Translations under genes and position numbers: made by a program
NCBI GenBank assembly: GCA_964581825.1
Contig: CAZORB010000065.1
Span: forward strand, 1 to 22,660
Source: SYIM01 sp964581825
Lineage (GTDB): Bacteria; Pseudomonadota; Gammaproteobacteria; Burkholderiales; Burkholderiaceae_E
Direction of reading: 5' to 3'
Length of the DNA stretch: 22,660 nt
The notes under the pieces: generated by a model
Database searches by the model: none
What the model saw: only the letters and a program-made list of their open reading frames with translations
Told to the model about the DNA's origin: nothing
Part shown: positions 7,785-16,737 of the stretch, one piece after another
How the letters are laid out: the number at the start of each line of letters is the position of its first letter
Position numbering within the stretch: the first letter of the stretch is position 1

Positions 7785-8774
7785 TCATCCCATCAGGTTG
7801 CGAACAGTCGCCCATTGTCGCCTGCTCACGGGAAGACGTTCTACAACGTCTCGTAAAACAACCTGCCAGTGCGGATCCGACCCGATTCCACGCCCATCGG
7901 GTGGCACCCTTTCGAACCCGGCGACGGCCGCCCGGGCAACCAGTGCATTGCGATGAATGCGAACGAAGCGATCGCCGAATTCGCCCTCCAACGCCGTCAG
8001 CGAATCTTCAATCAGGTACTCGCGCTGCCGGGTTCGAACCGTGACGTACTTGAGCTCGGCTTTGAGGTAAATCGCCTGCTCAACCGGAACCAGCATCAGC
8101 CGTCCCCGTTCGTGCACCGCAAAGTGCCGGCGCGGCGCGGGCCGCTGGGGCGCAGAGGCTGGGCCCTGAAGGAGCGAGTGCGACGCTGGGGCAGTCAACA
8201 GGCGGGCTTCCAACGCGCCAGTGTGAGCACCCGACGCGCCGTTATTGCCTGAGCCCTGGCCCGATGGTCCGCTCGCGCCATAAGCACCACTTGCCTCGCC
8301 ATTGGAGCTGCGGGAAGCCGGCGCGTCTGAGCCATTAGGCGGCGCGGCAGAGAAGGCCGCGCCTTGCGTACGGGTCAATGCTTTTAGAAGCCGGTCTGGG
8401 TGGACAGGCTTCAACAGGTAATCAAGCGCACTTACCTCAAACGCATCCAGTGCATGGCGATCGCTGCCACTGACATAGATCAAGGACGGCGCAGGCGTGT
8501 ACTCGGGCCAGCGCAACTCGCGGGCTGATCCCGCCGACCGGGCGGTCGCAAGCTGCCGGCCAAGTTCGATGCCATTCATATCCGGCAGCGCCGGGTCCAC
8601 GAGCAGCACGCTGGGTCGAAGCGAACGGATCTGAGCAAGCGCACTGCGCGCGCTGTCGGCTTCGCCAACGATTTGATGGGGGAAGACACCACGAAGACCT
8701 TCAAGGGTCTGACGCAATTGCGTGCGACCATCAGCTTCGCTGTCAACGATGAGAATCGATTGAGCGGTGGACAT
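7785..8774 (-). CDS. AlgR-like LytTR-family response regulator
   Basis: DNA-binding response regulator: an N-terminal receiver domain (about 6-136), a long flexible linker (about 137-216) and a C-terminal LytTR domain (217-329). In the receiver the phosphoacceptor is Asp60 (VLLVDPALPDMNG), the switch Ser/Thr is in YVSGSD (100-105) and the conserved lysine is Lys122 (LLKPVHPD). LytTR hallmarks are IYLKAELKYVTVRT, RIHRNALVA and ERLPVSRRQW. Three oddities stand out. The acidic pocket reads VDSEAD, so the second residue of the usual Asp-Asp/Glu pair is Ser. There is an insertion around 78-95 in the receiver. The linker is rich in Gly, Ser, Ala and Asn. The position directly before hemC and divergent from argH matches algR of Pseudomonas, but no algZ/fimS-like kinase gene is present between it and argH. 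The start is ATG 8774, weakly preceded by GAAGG. Confidence 0.9.
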   Translation of the reverse strand: MSTAQSILIVDSEADGRTQLRQTLEGLRGVFPHQIVGEADSARSALAQIRSLRPSVLLVDPALPDMNGIELGRQLATARSAGSARELRWPEYTPAPSLIYVSGSDRHALDAFEVSALDYLLKPVHPDRLLKALTRTQGAAFSAAPPNGSDAPASRSSNGEASGAYGASGPSGQGSGNNGASGAHTGALEARLLTAPASHSLLQGPASAPQRPAPRRHFAVHERGRLMLVPVEQAIYLKAELKYVTVRTRQREYLIEDSLTALEGEFGDRFVRIHRNALVARAAVAGFERVPPDGRGIGSDPHWQVVLRDVVERLPVSRRQWATVRNLMG

Positions 8775-8783
8775 CGGGAAACC

Positions 8784-8810
8784 TTCGTTCGTTGGAGCCG
8801 AACGTATAAT
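8784..8810 (+). promoter_or_regulatory. argH promoter with consensus -10
   Basis: TATAAT at 8805-8810 is a perfect -10 hexamer. The -35 is poor (TTCGTT at 8784-8789, spacing 15), as expected for a promoter needing an activator. Transcription would start near 8817, leaving a leader of only about 20 nt. Bases 8810-8827 are all pyrimidines, and no clear Shine-Dalgarno sequence precedes the argH ATG. Initiation may depend on ribosomal protein S1 or the short leader; that part is inference. Confidence 0.5.
8786..8804. promoter_or_regulatory. Inverted repeat CGTTCG-N7-CGAACG, possible AlgR/LytTR operator
   Basis: A 19-bp dyad lies in the 61-bp divergent region between the LytTR regulator and argH, and touches the argH -10 box. 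Each arm read with its flanks (TCGTTCGTT at 8785-8793, and ACGTTCGGC on the other strand at 8805-8797) matches the known P. aeruginosa AlgR box CCGTTCGTC at 7 of 9 bases. Binding by the adjacent regulator is an inference. LytTR sites are usually direct repeats, so the dyad arrangement is a caution. Confidence 0.4.
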
Positions 8811-8835
8811 TTCCCTTTTTTCCCCTCGAGCGATT

Positions 8836-10242
8836 ATGGCAGATCAACTTGCGAACAAAGCCGAAGGCTGGTCTGGCCGATTTTCTGAGCCTGTGTCGGA
8901 ATTGGTCAAGCGATACACCGCGTCAGTTGATTTCGATCGCAGGTTGGCATTGGCCGATATTGAGGGGTCACTTGCCCATGCGGCCATGCTTCAGTCGGTA
9001 GGTCTTCTGTCGGCAGCCGACCTGTCTTCCATCCAGGCGGGCATGGCACAGATCCGAGGCGAAATCGAGCGCGGCGAGTTCAACTGGTCCATTGACCTGG
9101 AAGATGTTCACTTGAACATCGAGCGCCGCCTGACCGACCTGGTGGGTGATGCAGGCAAGCGGCTTCACACCGCACGCTCTCGAAACGACCAGGTGGCCAC
9201 CGACGTGCGCCTGTGGCTTCGCGGCACCATTGACGATGTGCTTCAGCTGTTGAGCGACCTGCAACGCGCCCTGATTGATCTGGCTGAGGGTCATACCGAT
9301 ACCATCATGCCGGGCTTTACTCACCTGCAGGTGGCACAGCCGGTGACGTTCGGCCACCACCTGCTCGCTTACGTCGAAATGTTCGCGCGCGATGCCGAGC
9401 GAATGAGCGACTGCCGCCGCCGCACCAACCGGCTGCCGCTGGGTGCGGCTGCGCTGGCAGGTACGTCTTACCCCATTGACCGCGAACAGGTGGCACGTAC
9501 GCTGGGGTTTGAGGGTGTCTGCGAAAACTCGCTGGATGCGGTGTCCGATCGCGATTTCGCAATCGAGTTCTGCTCGGCCTCCAGCCTGGTCATGATGCAC
9601 GTATCGCGGTTTTCCGAAGAACTGGTGATCTGGATGTCGCCGAGGGTTGGCTTTATCGATCTTGCCGACCGCTTCTGCACCGGCTCGTCGATCATGCCCC
9701 AGAAGAAGAATCCCGATGTGCCGGAACTGGCGCGTGGCAAAACCGGCCGGGTATATGGCAGCCTGATGTCGCTGCTCACGCTGATGAAAGGTCAGCCGCT
9801 CGCTTACAACAAAGATAATCAGGAAGACAAAGAGCCTGTGTTTGATACGGCCGATACCGTCGTCAACACGCTACGAATCTTCGCTGACATGGTGGGGGGC
9901 ATCCGGGTTCGCGCCGACCGGATGCGGGAAGCCGCTTCCGAGGGCTTTTCCACCGCCACCGACCTGGCCGACTACCTGGTACGGAAAGGTCTGCCATTTC
10001 GCGACGCACATGAAGCCGTTGCGCGCGCAGTACGCACTGCCGCAGATCGCGGCTGCGATCTCGCCGACCTGGGCATTGACACACTTCGAACGTTCAGCCC
10101 GCTGGTGGGTGACGATGTACTGCAGTCGCTCACCCTGGAAGGATCGGTGAGCGCCCGGCGGCACCGGGGCGGTACTGCACCCGAAGCAGTTCGACAGGCG
10201 ATCACCCGGGCGCGCGCAAGGTTATCGGCCCCCGCTGGTTGA
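8836..10242 (+). CDS. argH: Argininosuccinate lyase
   Basis: Last enzyme of arginine biosynthesis, cleaving argininosuccinate to arginine and fumarate as a cytoplasmic homotetramer. The protein has 468 residues, normal for the family. Visible motifs include WSGRFSEPVSELVKRYTAS at the N-terminus, DLEDVHLNIERRL (88-100), HTARSRNDQVATDVRLW (111-127), PGFTHLQVAQPVTFGHHLLAY (starting 159, with the acid/base His163) and the fumarase/lyase superfamily signature GSSIMPQKKNPD (283-294) on the catalytic serine loop. The start is ATG 8836, giving MADQLANKAEGWSGRF. The frame is open further upstream to GTG/ATG codons around 8767, but those would run through the promoter and into the divergent regulator. 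It stands alone on the plus strand, with dctP next and separately promoted. Confidence 0.97.
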   Translation: MADQLANKAEGWSGRFSEPVSELVKRYTASVDFDRRLALADIEGSLAHAAMLQSVGLLSAADLSSIQAGMAQIRGEIERGEFNWSIDLEDVHLNIERRLTDLVGDAGKRLHTARSRNDQVATDVRLWLRGTIDDVLQLLSDLQRALIDLAEGHTDTIMPGFTHLQVAQPVTFGHHLLAYVEMFARDAERMSDCRRRTNRLPLGAAALAGTSYPIDREQVARTLGFEGVCENSLDAVSDRDFAIEFCSASSLVMMHVSRFSEELVIWMSPRVGFIDLADRFCTGSSIMPQKKNPDVPELARGKTGRVYGSLMSLLTLMKGQPLAYNKDNQEDKEPVFDTADTVVNTLRIFADMVGGIRVRADRMREAASEGFSTATDLADYLVRKGLPFRDAHEAVARAVRTAADRGCDLADLGIDTLRTFSPLVGDDVLQSLTLEGSVSARRHRGGTAPEAVRQAITRARARLSAPAG

Positions 10243-10259
10243 TATCAGGGCGGGGCTGA

Positions 10260-10289
10260 TTGCCCTAGGCGCTCGACTCCCTCTACAAT
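10260..10289 (+). promoter_or_regulatory. Probable sigma-70 promoter of dctP
   Basis: TTGCCC at 10260-10265 and TACAAT at 10284-10289 are separated by 18 bp, matching the consensus at 4/6 and 5/6. The predicted start near 10296 gives a leader of about 28 nt, with a strong AGGAGG ribosome-binding site at 10315-10320. This separates dctP transcription from argH. Confidence 0.55.
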
Positions 10290-10324
10290 CCGCGTTTCAT
10301 TTTTAGATAGGTTGAGGAGGCTTT

Positions 10325-11416
10325 ATGGAGCGTCGTTCATTTCTGACCAAAGCCGGCACCGCCGGCGCCGTGGCAGGCAGCGTACTTGGCGCCCCGGCCA
10401 TCGTATCCGCCCAGCCCACCATCCGTTGGCGTCTGGCCTCAAGTTTTCCAAAGAGCCTGGACACCATCTACGGTGCTGCCGAGGTTCTGTCGAAGTCGGT
10501 GGCTGCAGTTACCGGCGGCAAATTCCAGATCAGCGTCCATGCTGCTGGCGAATTGGTTCCCGCCTTCCAGGTGCTGGATGCGGTTCAACAGGGCACGGTT
10601 GAAATCGGCCACACCGCGCTTTACTACTTTTTCGGGAAAGACCCCACCTGGGCTATCGCCACGGCGATCCCGTTCGGTCTGAACTGCCGCCAGTACAACG
10701 CATGGTGGCACCATGGCGAAGGCGATGCGGTTTTCAACCAGTTCGCCGAGAAAGCCGCCGGTGTCCGCGCGCTGCTGGCCGGTAACACCGGAGCGCAGAT
10801 GGGCGGCTGGTTCCGCAAGGAAATCAACACCATCGATGACCTGAAAGGCTTGAAGTTCCGCGTGGGCGGCTTCGCGGGTCAGGTATTGCAGCGCCTCGGT
10901 GTGGTGCCACAGCAGATTCCGGGCGGCGATATTTATCCTGCTCTGGAAAAAGGCACGATCGATGCGGCCGAGTGGATCGGTCCGTACGACGACGAGAAGT
11001 TGGGCTTCAACAAAGTTGCTCGCTTCTACTACTACCCGGGTTGGTGGGAAGGCGGCCCGGCGCTGCATGCCATCGTCAACCAGAAGTCGCTGGCATCGCT
11101 TCCGCCCGAGTACAAGGCTGCGCTCGAACTGGGCGCTGAGGCGGCCAACAGCTACATGATGGCCAAGTACGACGCGGGCAATCCCCAGGCACTCAAGCGC
11201 CTGGTGGGTAGCGGCACGCAACTGCGCCCCTTCCCGCGCGCAGTGATGGACGCCTGCTTCAAGACATCGATGGAGATCTACGCCGAGGTTGGCGCCAAGA
11301 ACGCCGACTTCAAGCGTATTTCAGATCACTACTTCAATTTCCAGCGCGACCAGATCACCTGGTTCCGCGTCACGGAAAACAGCTTCGACGACTACATGGC
11401 TATCGCGCGTCGCTAA
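10325..11416 (+). CDS. dctP: TRAP transporter substrate-binding protein, TakP-like (DctP family)
   Basis: Periplasmic binding protein of a tripartite ATP-independent (TRAP) transporter. The 363-residue precursor has a twin-arginine-type signal peptide (ERRSFLTKAG, then a hydrophobic stretch, cleavage likely after VSA at about residue 29). The mature part resembles the TakP group that binds pyruvate and other 2-oxoacids or lactate: FRVGGFAGQVLQRLGVVP (178-195, with the carboxylate-binding arginine expected at Arg179), GGDIYPALEKGTIDAAEWIG (starting at 200) and PYDDEKLGFNKVARFYYYPG. Substrate is inferred from family only. The gene is on the plus strand, whereas its permease genes dctQ-dctM lie convergently downstream on the minus strand. 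The start is ATG 10325, 4 nt after AGGAGG. Confidence 0.93.
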   Translation: MERRSFLTKAGTAGAVAGSVLGAPAIVSAQPTIRWRLASSFPKSLDTIYGAAEVLSKSVAAVTGGKFQISVHAAGELVPAFQVLDAVQQGTVEIGHTALYYFFGKDPTWAIATAIPFGLNCRQYNAWWHHGEGDAVFNQFAEKAAGVRALLAGNTGAQMGGWFRKEINTIDDLKGLKFRVGGFAGQVLQRLGVVPQQIPGGDIYPALEKGTIDAAEWIGPYDDEKLGFNKVARFYYYPGWWEGGPALHAIVNQKSLASLPPEYKAALELGAEAANSYMMAKYDAGNPQALKRLVGSGTQLRPFPRAVMDACFKTSMEIYAEVGAKNADFKRISDHYFNFQRDQITWFRVTENSFDDYMAIARR

Positions 11417-11438
11417 TCCGCAGCGCAAATCGCCTCGC

Positions 11439-11456
11439 GAACCCTTAGCCGGGTTC
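11439..11456. repeat. Small inverted repeat GAACCC-N6-GGGTTC
   Basis: A perfect 6-bp inverted repeat with a 6-nt loop, 22 bp after the dctP stop and just before the strong terminator hairpin. It lacks a T-tract, so it is probably an auxiliary 3'-end structure that protects the dctP mRNA end. Confidence 0.5.
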
Positions 11457-11463
11457 ACGAATG

Positions 11464-11493
11464 AAAAGGGGACCCACCAGGTCCCCTTTTTTT
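11464..11493. terminator. Bidirectional intrinsic terminator between dctP and dctM
   Basis: AAAAGGGGACC (11464-11474) pairs perfectly with GGTCCCCTTTT (11480-11490) around a 5-nt loop, an 11-bp stem. On the plus strand it is followed by T to 11493, giving seven T in a row, ideal for stopping dctP transcripts. On the minus strand the tail is four T, enough to help stop transcripts leaving dctM. It sits between two convergent genes. Confidence 0.93.
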
Positions 11494-11516
11494 ATCCCAC
11501 CCCTCAGGGTAGCGGC

Positions 11517-12925
<1,409 letters not shown>

Positions 12926-12929
<4 letters not shown>

Positions 12930-13465
12930 TGGAGCGGCCTTTCGTAGTGCGTATCCATCGTGATCAAGCCGCGCAAAAAGGCGATGCGCTTAATGATTTC
13001 GGAGACGCCCTGCAGCACCAATAGGCCAAACCCTAGCGGGATCAGTAATTTGACCGGCCAGCGAATCAGACCGCCTGCGTTACTCGACATTTCGTTCTTG
13101 ACGAACGATTCAACAAACCAGGGCCAGGACATCCAGGCGAGCAGCGCTGCGGCGGGCATCAGGAAAAACACCAGGCCAAACAGGTCGACCATGGCCTGCT
13201 TGCGGGGCTCTAGCCGCGCGTACACCACGTCGACGCGCACGTGCTCGTTAACCTTAAGCACAAATGGCGCTCCGAGCAGCACCATGACGCCAAACAAATA
13301 CCACTGAAGCTCAAGCCAGGCGTTGGAGCTGCTGCTGATCAAATAGCGAAGCGTGGCATTGACCGCCGAGACCATACACGACACCAGCACCGCCCAAACC
13401 GCGATGCGGCCGATTTTCTCGTTGAGCCAGTCGATGCCGTGCGATAGACGAAGAAAGCCTTGCAC
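12926..13465 (-). CDS. dctQ: TRAP transporter small permease subunit (DctQ family)
   Basis: Small membrane subunit of the TRAP transporter, 179 residues, with four predicted membrane helices: about 18-36 (IAVWAVLVSCMVSAVNATL), 51-67, 90-112 and 131-152. The motif SNAWLELQWYLFGVMVLLGAP is typical of DctQ proteins paired with this DctM subtype. The start is a GTG (13465-13463) 8 nt after GGGAGG; the N-terminus MQGFLRLSHGIDWLNEKIG matches the family. It is the first gene of the dctQ-dctM pair, coupled by the ATGA overlap. Confidence 0.93.
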
Positions 13466-13626
13466 GGAGCGCCCTCCCGAAGGGATTCATGCCTAGCCGC
13501 CCACGATTGCCGAGGCGACCATAGACAAACGCCGGAGTGTAGCGCCTCCGCGCGGCTTGGGCAGGAGAATCCCAGATTCTGGTCGGGATGCGGGCGGTCA
13601 ACGCCCTGCCCCCGGGCTTTGCAACT
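13466..13626 (-). promoter_or_regulatory. Region upstream of dctQM, weak promoter candidate
   Basis: This 161-bp non-coding gap follows lpdA and precedes dctQ on the minus strand. The best promoter candidate is TACACT (13541-13536, reading minus) with CTGCCC 17 bp upstream, a weak match. TTGACC (13601-13596) looks like a -35 but has no matching -10. No T-rich terminator for the PDH operon is visible here, so read-through from lpdA into dctQM is possible. Confidence 0.3.
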
Positions 13627-15438
13627 TTAGCGCTTACGAACTGGAGGCAGATCCGTGCAGACGCCCTCAAAGACTTCAGCCGCCATGCCGATCGATTCGC
13701 CCAGCGTGGGATGCGGATGAATGGTGCGGCCGATATCCACCGGGTCGGCGCCCATTTCGATGGCGAGCGCTACCTCGCCGATCATGTCGCCGGCATGGGT
13801 ACCAACGATGCCGCCCCCTACGCAGCGATGGGTTTCCTCATCGAACAACAATTTGGTGAAGCCTTCGTCGCGGCCATTTGCGATCGCGCGGCCTGACGCT
13901 GCCCAGGGGAACACCGCCTTGCCAACCTTGATGCCCTGGCGCTTCGCATCCTCTTCGGTGAGCCCAACCCAGGCCACTTCGGGATCGGTGTAGGCCACCG
14001 AGGGAATAACGCGAGCGTCGAAATGGCTCTTCTGGCCTGCGGCGGCTTCCGCGGCCACATGGCCCTCATGCACCGCCTTATGCGCAAGCATGGGCTGACC
14101 GACGATGTCGCCAATCGCAAAGATGTGTGATGCGGTGGTGCGCATCTGTGAATCCACCGGAATGAAGCCACGATCGGTGACGGTAACGCCAGCAAGTTCA
14201 GCCGCGATCTGCCGGCCGTTGGGGCTGCGCCCGACCGCCGACAGCACCATGTCGTAGAGCTGCGGCTCGGCGGGGGCGTTCTCACCTTCGAACCAGACGC
14301 GAATACCCTCGGGCTCAGCTTCGGCGCGCACGGTTTTGGTACGGAGCATCAGTTTGTCGAACCGAGGTTCGTTGTACTTTTGCCAGACCTTGACCAGATC
14401 GCGATCGGCTCCCGCCATGAGCCCGTCCATCATTTCGACGACCTCGATGCGCGCACCCAGCGTTGAGTAAACCGTTGCCATCTCAAGACCAATGATGCCG
14501 CCGCCAATGACCAGCATGCGCTTGGGCACTGCGCGCAACTCGAGCGCACCGGTGGAATCAACGATCCGAGGGTCATCGGGCAAAAATGGCAGCTTCACGA
14601 CGCTTGAGCCTGCAGCGATGATCGCCTGCTCAAACCGAATTACTTTGGTCTGGCCGTTGGTGCCACGGCCATCGCCCTCGGTGCAATCGACCTGAAGGTG
14701 GTTCGCATCAAGGAAACGACCAATGCCGCGCACGACTTCCACTTTGCGGGCCCGCGCCATGCCGGCGAGGCCACCCGTGAGCTTGCCGATGACTGCGCCC
14801 TTGTGCGCGCGCAGCTTGTCGATGTTGATGACCGGCTTGCCGAAGCTGACGCCCAGCGCTTCGAAGTGCTGGGTTTCATCGATGACTGCAGCCACGTGCA
14901 GCAGCGCTTTCGACGGGATGCACCCCACATTCAGACACACCCCGCCGAGCGTACCGTAGCGTTCGACGAGCACTGTATCCAGGCCCAGATCAGCCGCACG
15001 GAATGCGGCCGAGTAACCACCAGGGCCCGCGCCCAACACGAGCATTCGACAAGTGCGATCGACAGGGCCTGCGTAAGCGGTACCCGAGGCTGGCGCTGGC
15101 GCAACAACAGCGGCCGGGGTGGAAGCGGCGGCCGGTGCAGGGGTCGGAGCGGGATTAGCTGGCGCAGCCGGGGCAGCTGGCTGGGGAGCGCTATCGGCCG
15201 CCGGCATCATCCGTGCAAGCGGTGAACCCTTGGACACTTTGTCGCCGAGCTTCACACGCAGCTCGCCAATGGTTCCCGCAACAGGCGATGGGATTTCCAT
15301 CGACGCTTTGTCGGACTCGACGGTGATCAGGCTCTGCTCGGCAGACACCGTGTCGCCGGGCTTCACAAGCAACTCGATGACTTCAACTTCCTTGAAGTCG
15401 CCGATGTCGGGAACGGTGATCTCGATGGCCTGGCTCAT
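13627..15438 (-). CDS. lpdA: Dihydrolipoyl dehydrogenase (E3) with N-terminal lipoyl domain
   Basis: E3 component of the pyruvate dehydrogenase complex, re-oxidising dihydrolipoamide with FAD and NAD. The 603-residue protein is longer than a plain E3 because of an N-terminal lipoyl domain (about 1-80) with the lipoylation lysine Lys44 in VESDKASMEIP, and an Ala/Pro-rich swinging-arm linker (about 81-125). The enzyme proper has the FAD motif LVLGAGPGGYSAAF (133-146), the redox-active pair Cys168/Cys173 in GGVCLNVGCIPSK, the NAD motif MLVIGGGIIGLEMATVYSTL and the catalytic HPHPTLGE (His576, Glu581). Lipoyl-E3 fusions are known in Neisseria and Ralstonia-type PDH operons. The start ATG is 19 bp after the aceF stop, with GGGAG upstream. 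Confidence 0.97.
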   Translation of the reverse strand: MSQAIEITVPDIGDFKEVEVIELLVKPGDTVSAEQSLITVESDKASMEIPSPVAGTIGELRVKLGDKVSKGSPLARMMPAADSAPQPAAPAAPANPAPTPAPAAASTPAAVVAPAPASGTAYAGPVDRTCRMLVLGAGPGGYSAAFRAADLGLDTVLVERYGTLGGVCLNVGCIPSKALLHVAAVIDETQHFEALGVSFGKPVINIDKLRAHKGAVIGKLTGGLAGMARARKVEVVRGIGRFLDANHLQVDCTEGDGRGTNGQTKVIRFEQAIIAAGSSVVKLPFLPDDPRIVDSTGALELRAVPKRMLVIGGGIIGLEMATVYSTLGARIEVVEMMDGLMAGADRDLVKVWQKYNEPRFDKLMLRTKTVRAEAEPEGIRVWFEGENAPAEPQLYDMVLSAVGRSPNGRQIAAELAGVTVTDRGFIPVDSQMRTTASHIFAIGDIVGQPMLAHKAVHEGHVAAEAAAGQKSHFDARVIPSVAYTDPEVAWVGLTEEDAKRQGIKVGKAVFPWAASGRAIANGRDEGFTKLLFDEETHRCVGGGIVGTHAGDMIGEVALAIEMGADPVDIGRTIHPHPTLGESIGMAAEVFEGVCTDLPPVRKR

Positions 15439-15457
15439 GCTGTTCTTCTCCCTGGCT

Positions 15458-16708
15458 TCAGAGCATCACGCGCCGAAAATCGGCGAGCAACTGCGCAAGT
15501 GCAACGTTAAAGCGCGCGGCTGCAGCGCCGTCAATGACCCGGTGGTCCCACGATAAAGACAGCGGCAGCATGAGCCTGGGCTCAAATGCCGACCCATTCC
15601 AGACGGGGCGCGTCTGTGAGCGGCAAACACCGAGAATGGCTACTTCCGGAGCATTGATGATTGGCGTGAAATACGTGCCACCGATGCCGCCAAGACTGGA
15701 AATTGAGAATGTGCCGCCCTGCATATCAGAGGGCGAGAGCTTGCCTTCGCGGGCCTTGGCGGCAAGTTCAGAGGTTTCACGCGCAATCTGCAGAATGCCT
15801 TTCTGGTCAGCGTCTCGCACCACAGGCACCACCAGGCCGTTGGGCGTGTCTGCGGCAAATCCAATGTGCCAATAATTCTTAAGTACCAGTTCATCGCCCT
15901 CAAGGGAAGCGTTGAACTCGGGGAAACGTTTCAGCACGGTGACGCAGGCTTTGATCAGGAACGCGAGCATCGTGACCTTGGTGCCGCCCTTGCCCTGCTC
16001 TTCGTTCAGCCGAACACGGAAGGCCTCGAGTTCGGTGATGTCCGCGTCATCATGATTGGTGACGTGCGGAATCATGACCCAGTTGCGGTGCAGGTTCGAT
16101 GCGGAAAGCTTCTTGATGCGCGATCGAGGCTGGCGTTCGATCGGGCCAAACTTCGCGAAGTCAACCTTGGGCCATGCGATGAGTCCGAGCGCAGCACCAC
16201 CATCCGCTGCAGAGGGCGCGGCGGCCTGGGCAGGCGCTGCCGCCTGCGCCACCAGGGCCTTCACGTAGGCCTGCACATCCGACTGAAGGATTCGCTGCTT
16301 GGGACCCGTGCCCCGCACTTGCGACAGGTCGACCCCCAACTCGCGAGCAAAGCGACGNNNNNNNNNNNNNNNNNNNNNNNNNNNNNNNNNNNNNNNNNNN
16401 NNNNNNNNNNNNNNNNNNNNNNNNNNNNNNNNNNNNNNNNNNNNNNNNNNNNNNNNNGCCGAGTCGGCGGCCTCTACCGTCAGAATCACACTGCCCTTGG
16501 CCACCTTGTCACCCAGCTTCACCCGCAGCTCGCGAACCACGCCTGCCGCCGCGCTGGGAATTTCCATCGATGCCTTGTCAGACTCGACGGTGATCAGCGA
16601 CTGCTCGACTGCAATCGTGTCACCAGGCTTGACCAGAATTTCGATGACTTCGACCTCGGCGAAATCGCCAATGTCAGGAACCTGCACTTCCATGGACTGA
16701 CTCATCAT
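15458..16708 (-). CDS. aceF: Dihydrolipoamide acetyltransferase (PDH E2), interrupted by assembly gap
   Basis: E2 core of the pyruvate dehydrogenase complex, transferring acetyl from lipoamide to CoA. Before the gap there is one lipoyl domain (residues 1-83) with Lys45 in VESDKASMEIP. A run of 100 N follows. After it come the peripheral subunit-binding domain (RRFARELGVDLSQVRGTGP), an Ala-rich linker and the catalytic domain with the active-site motif DHRVIDG near the C-terminus. The true length is unknown: the gap falls in the linker, where Ala/Pro repeats or additional near-identical lipoyl domains are usual. The frame agrees on both sides only if the real gap length is one more than a multiple of three. 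Two adjacent ATGs (16708 and 16705) are possible starts, with only weak GCGAG upstream. It lies 29 bp after aceE. Confidence 0.95.
   Translation of the reverse strand: MMSQSMEVQVPDIGDFAEVEVIEILVKPGDTIAVEQSLITVESDKASMEIPSAAAGVVRELRVKLGDKVAKGSVILTVEAADSXXXXXXXXXXXXXXXXXXXXXXXXXXXXXXXXXXRRFARELGVDLSQVRGTGPKQRILQSDVQAYVKALVAQAAAPAQAAAPSAADGGAALGLIAWPKVDFAKFGPIERQPRSRIKKLSASNLHRNWVMIPHVTNHDDADITELEAFRVRLNEEQGKGGTKVTMLAFLIKACVTVLKRFPEFNASLEGDELVLKNYWHIGFAADTPNGLVVPVVRDADQKGILQIARETSELAAKAREGKLSPSDMQGGTFSISSLGGIGGTYFTPIINAPEVAILGVCRSQTRPVWNGSAFEPRLMLPLSLSWDHRVIDGAAAARFNVALAQLLADFRRVML
16358..16457. other. Assembly gap (100 N)
   Basis: Exactly 100 undetermined bases, the usual placeholder for a scaffold join of unknown length. 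It falls inside aceF between the lipoyl domain and the subunit-binding domain. Confidence 0.99.
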
Positions 16709-16737
16709 GAACTCGCTTGCGGTATCGACACAGCCCG

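Noticed and set aside
8767..8835. Longer argH start at 8767
   Set aside because: It would overlap the divergent regulator's start codon and include the TATAAT promoter. ArgH family members begin near MADQLANKAEGWSGRF.
10229..10255. CCCCGC-N14-GCGGGG hairpin after argH as a terminator
   Set aside because: The 6-bp stem has a 14-nt loop and no following T-tract, so it is not a convincing intrinsic terminator.
16358..16457. Intact reading frame across the N gap as proof that aceF is complete
   Set aside because: A 100-base placeholder says nothing about real length, and frame agreement occurs by chance in one of three cases.
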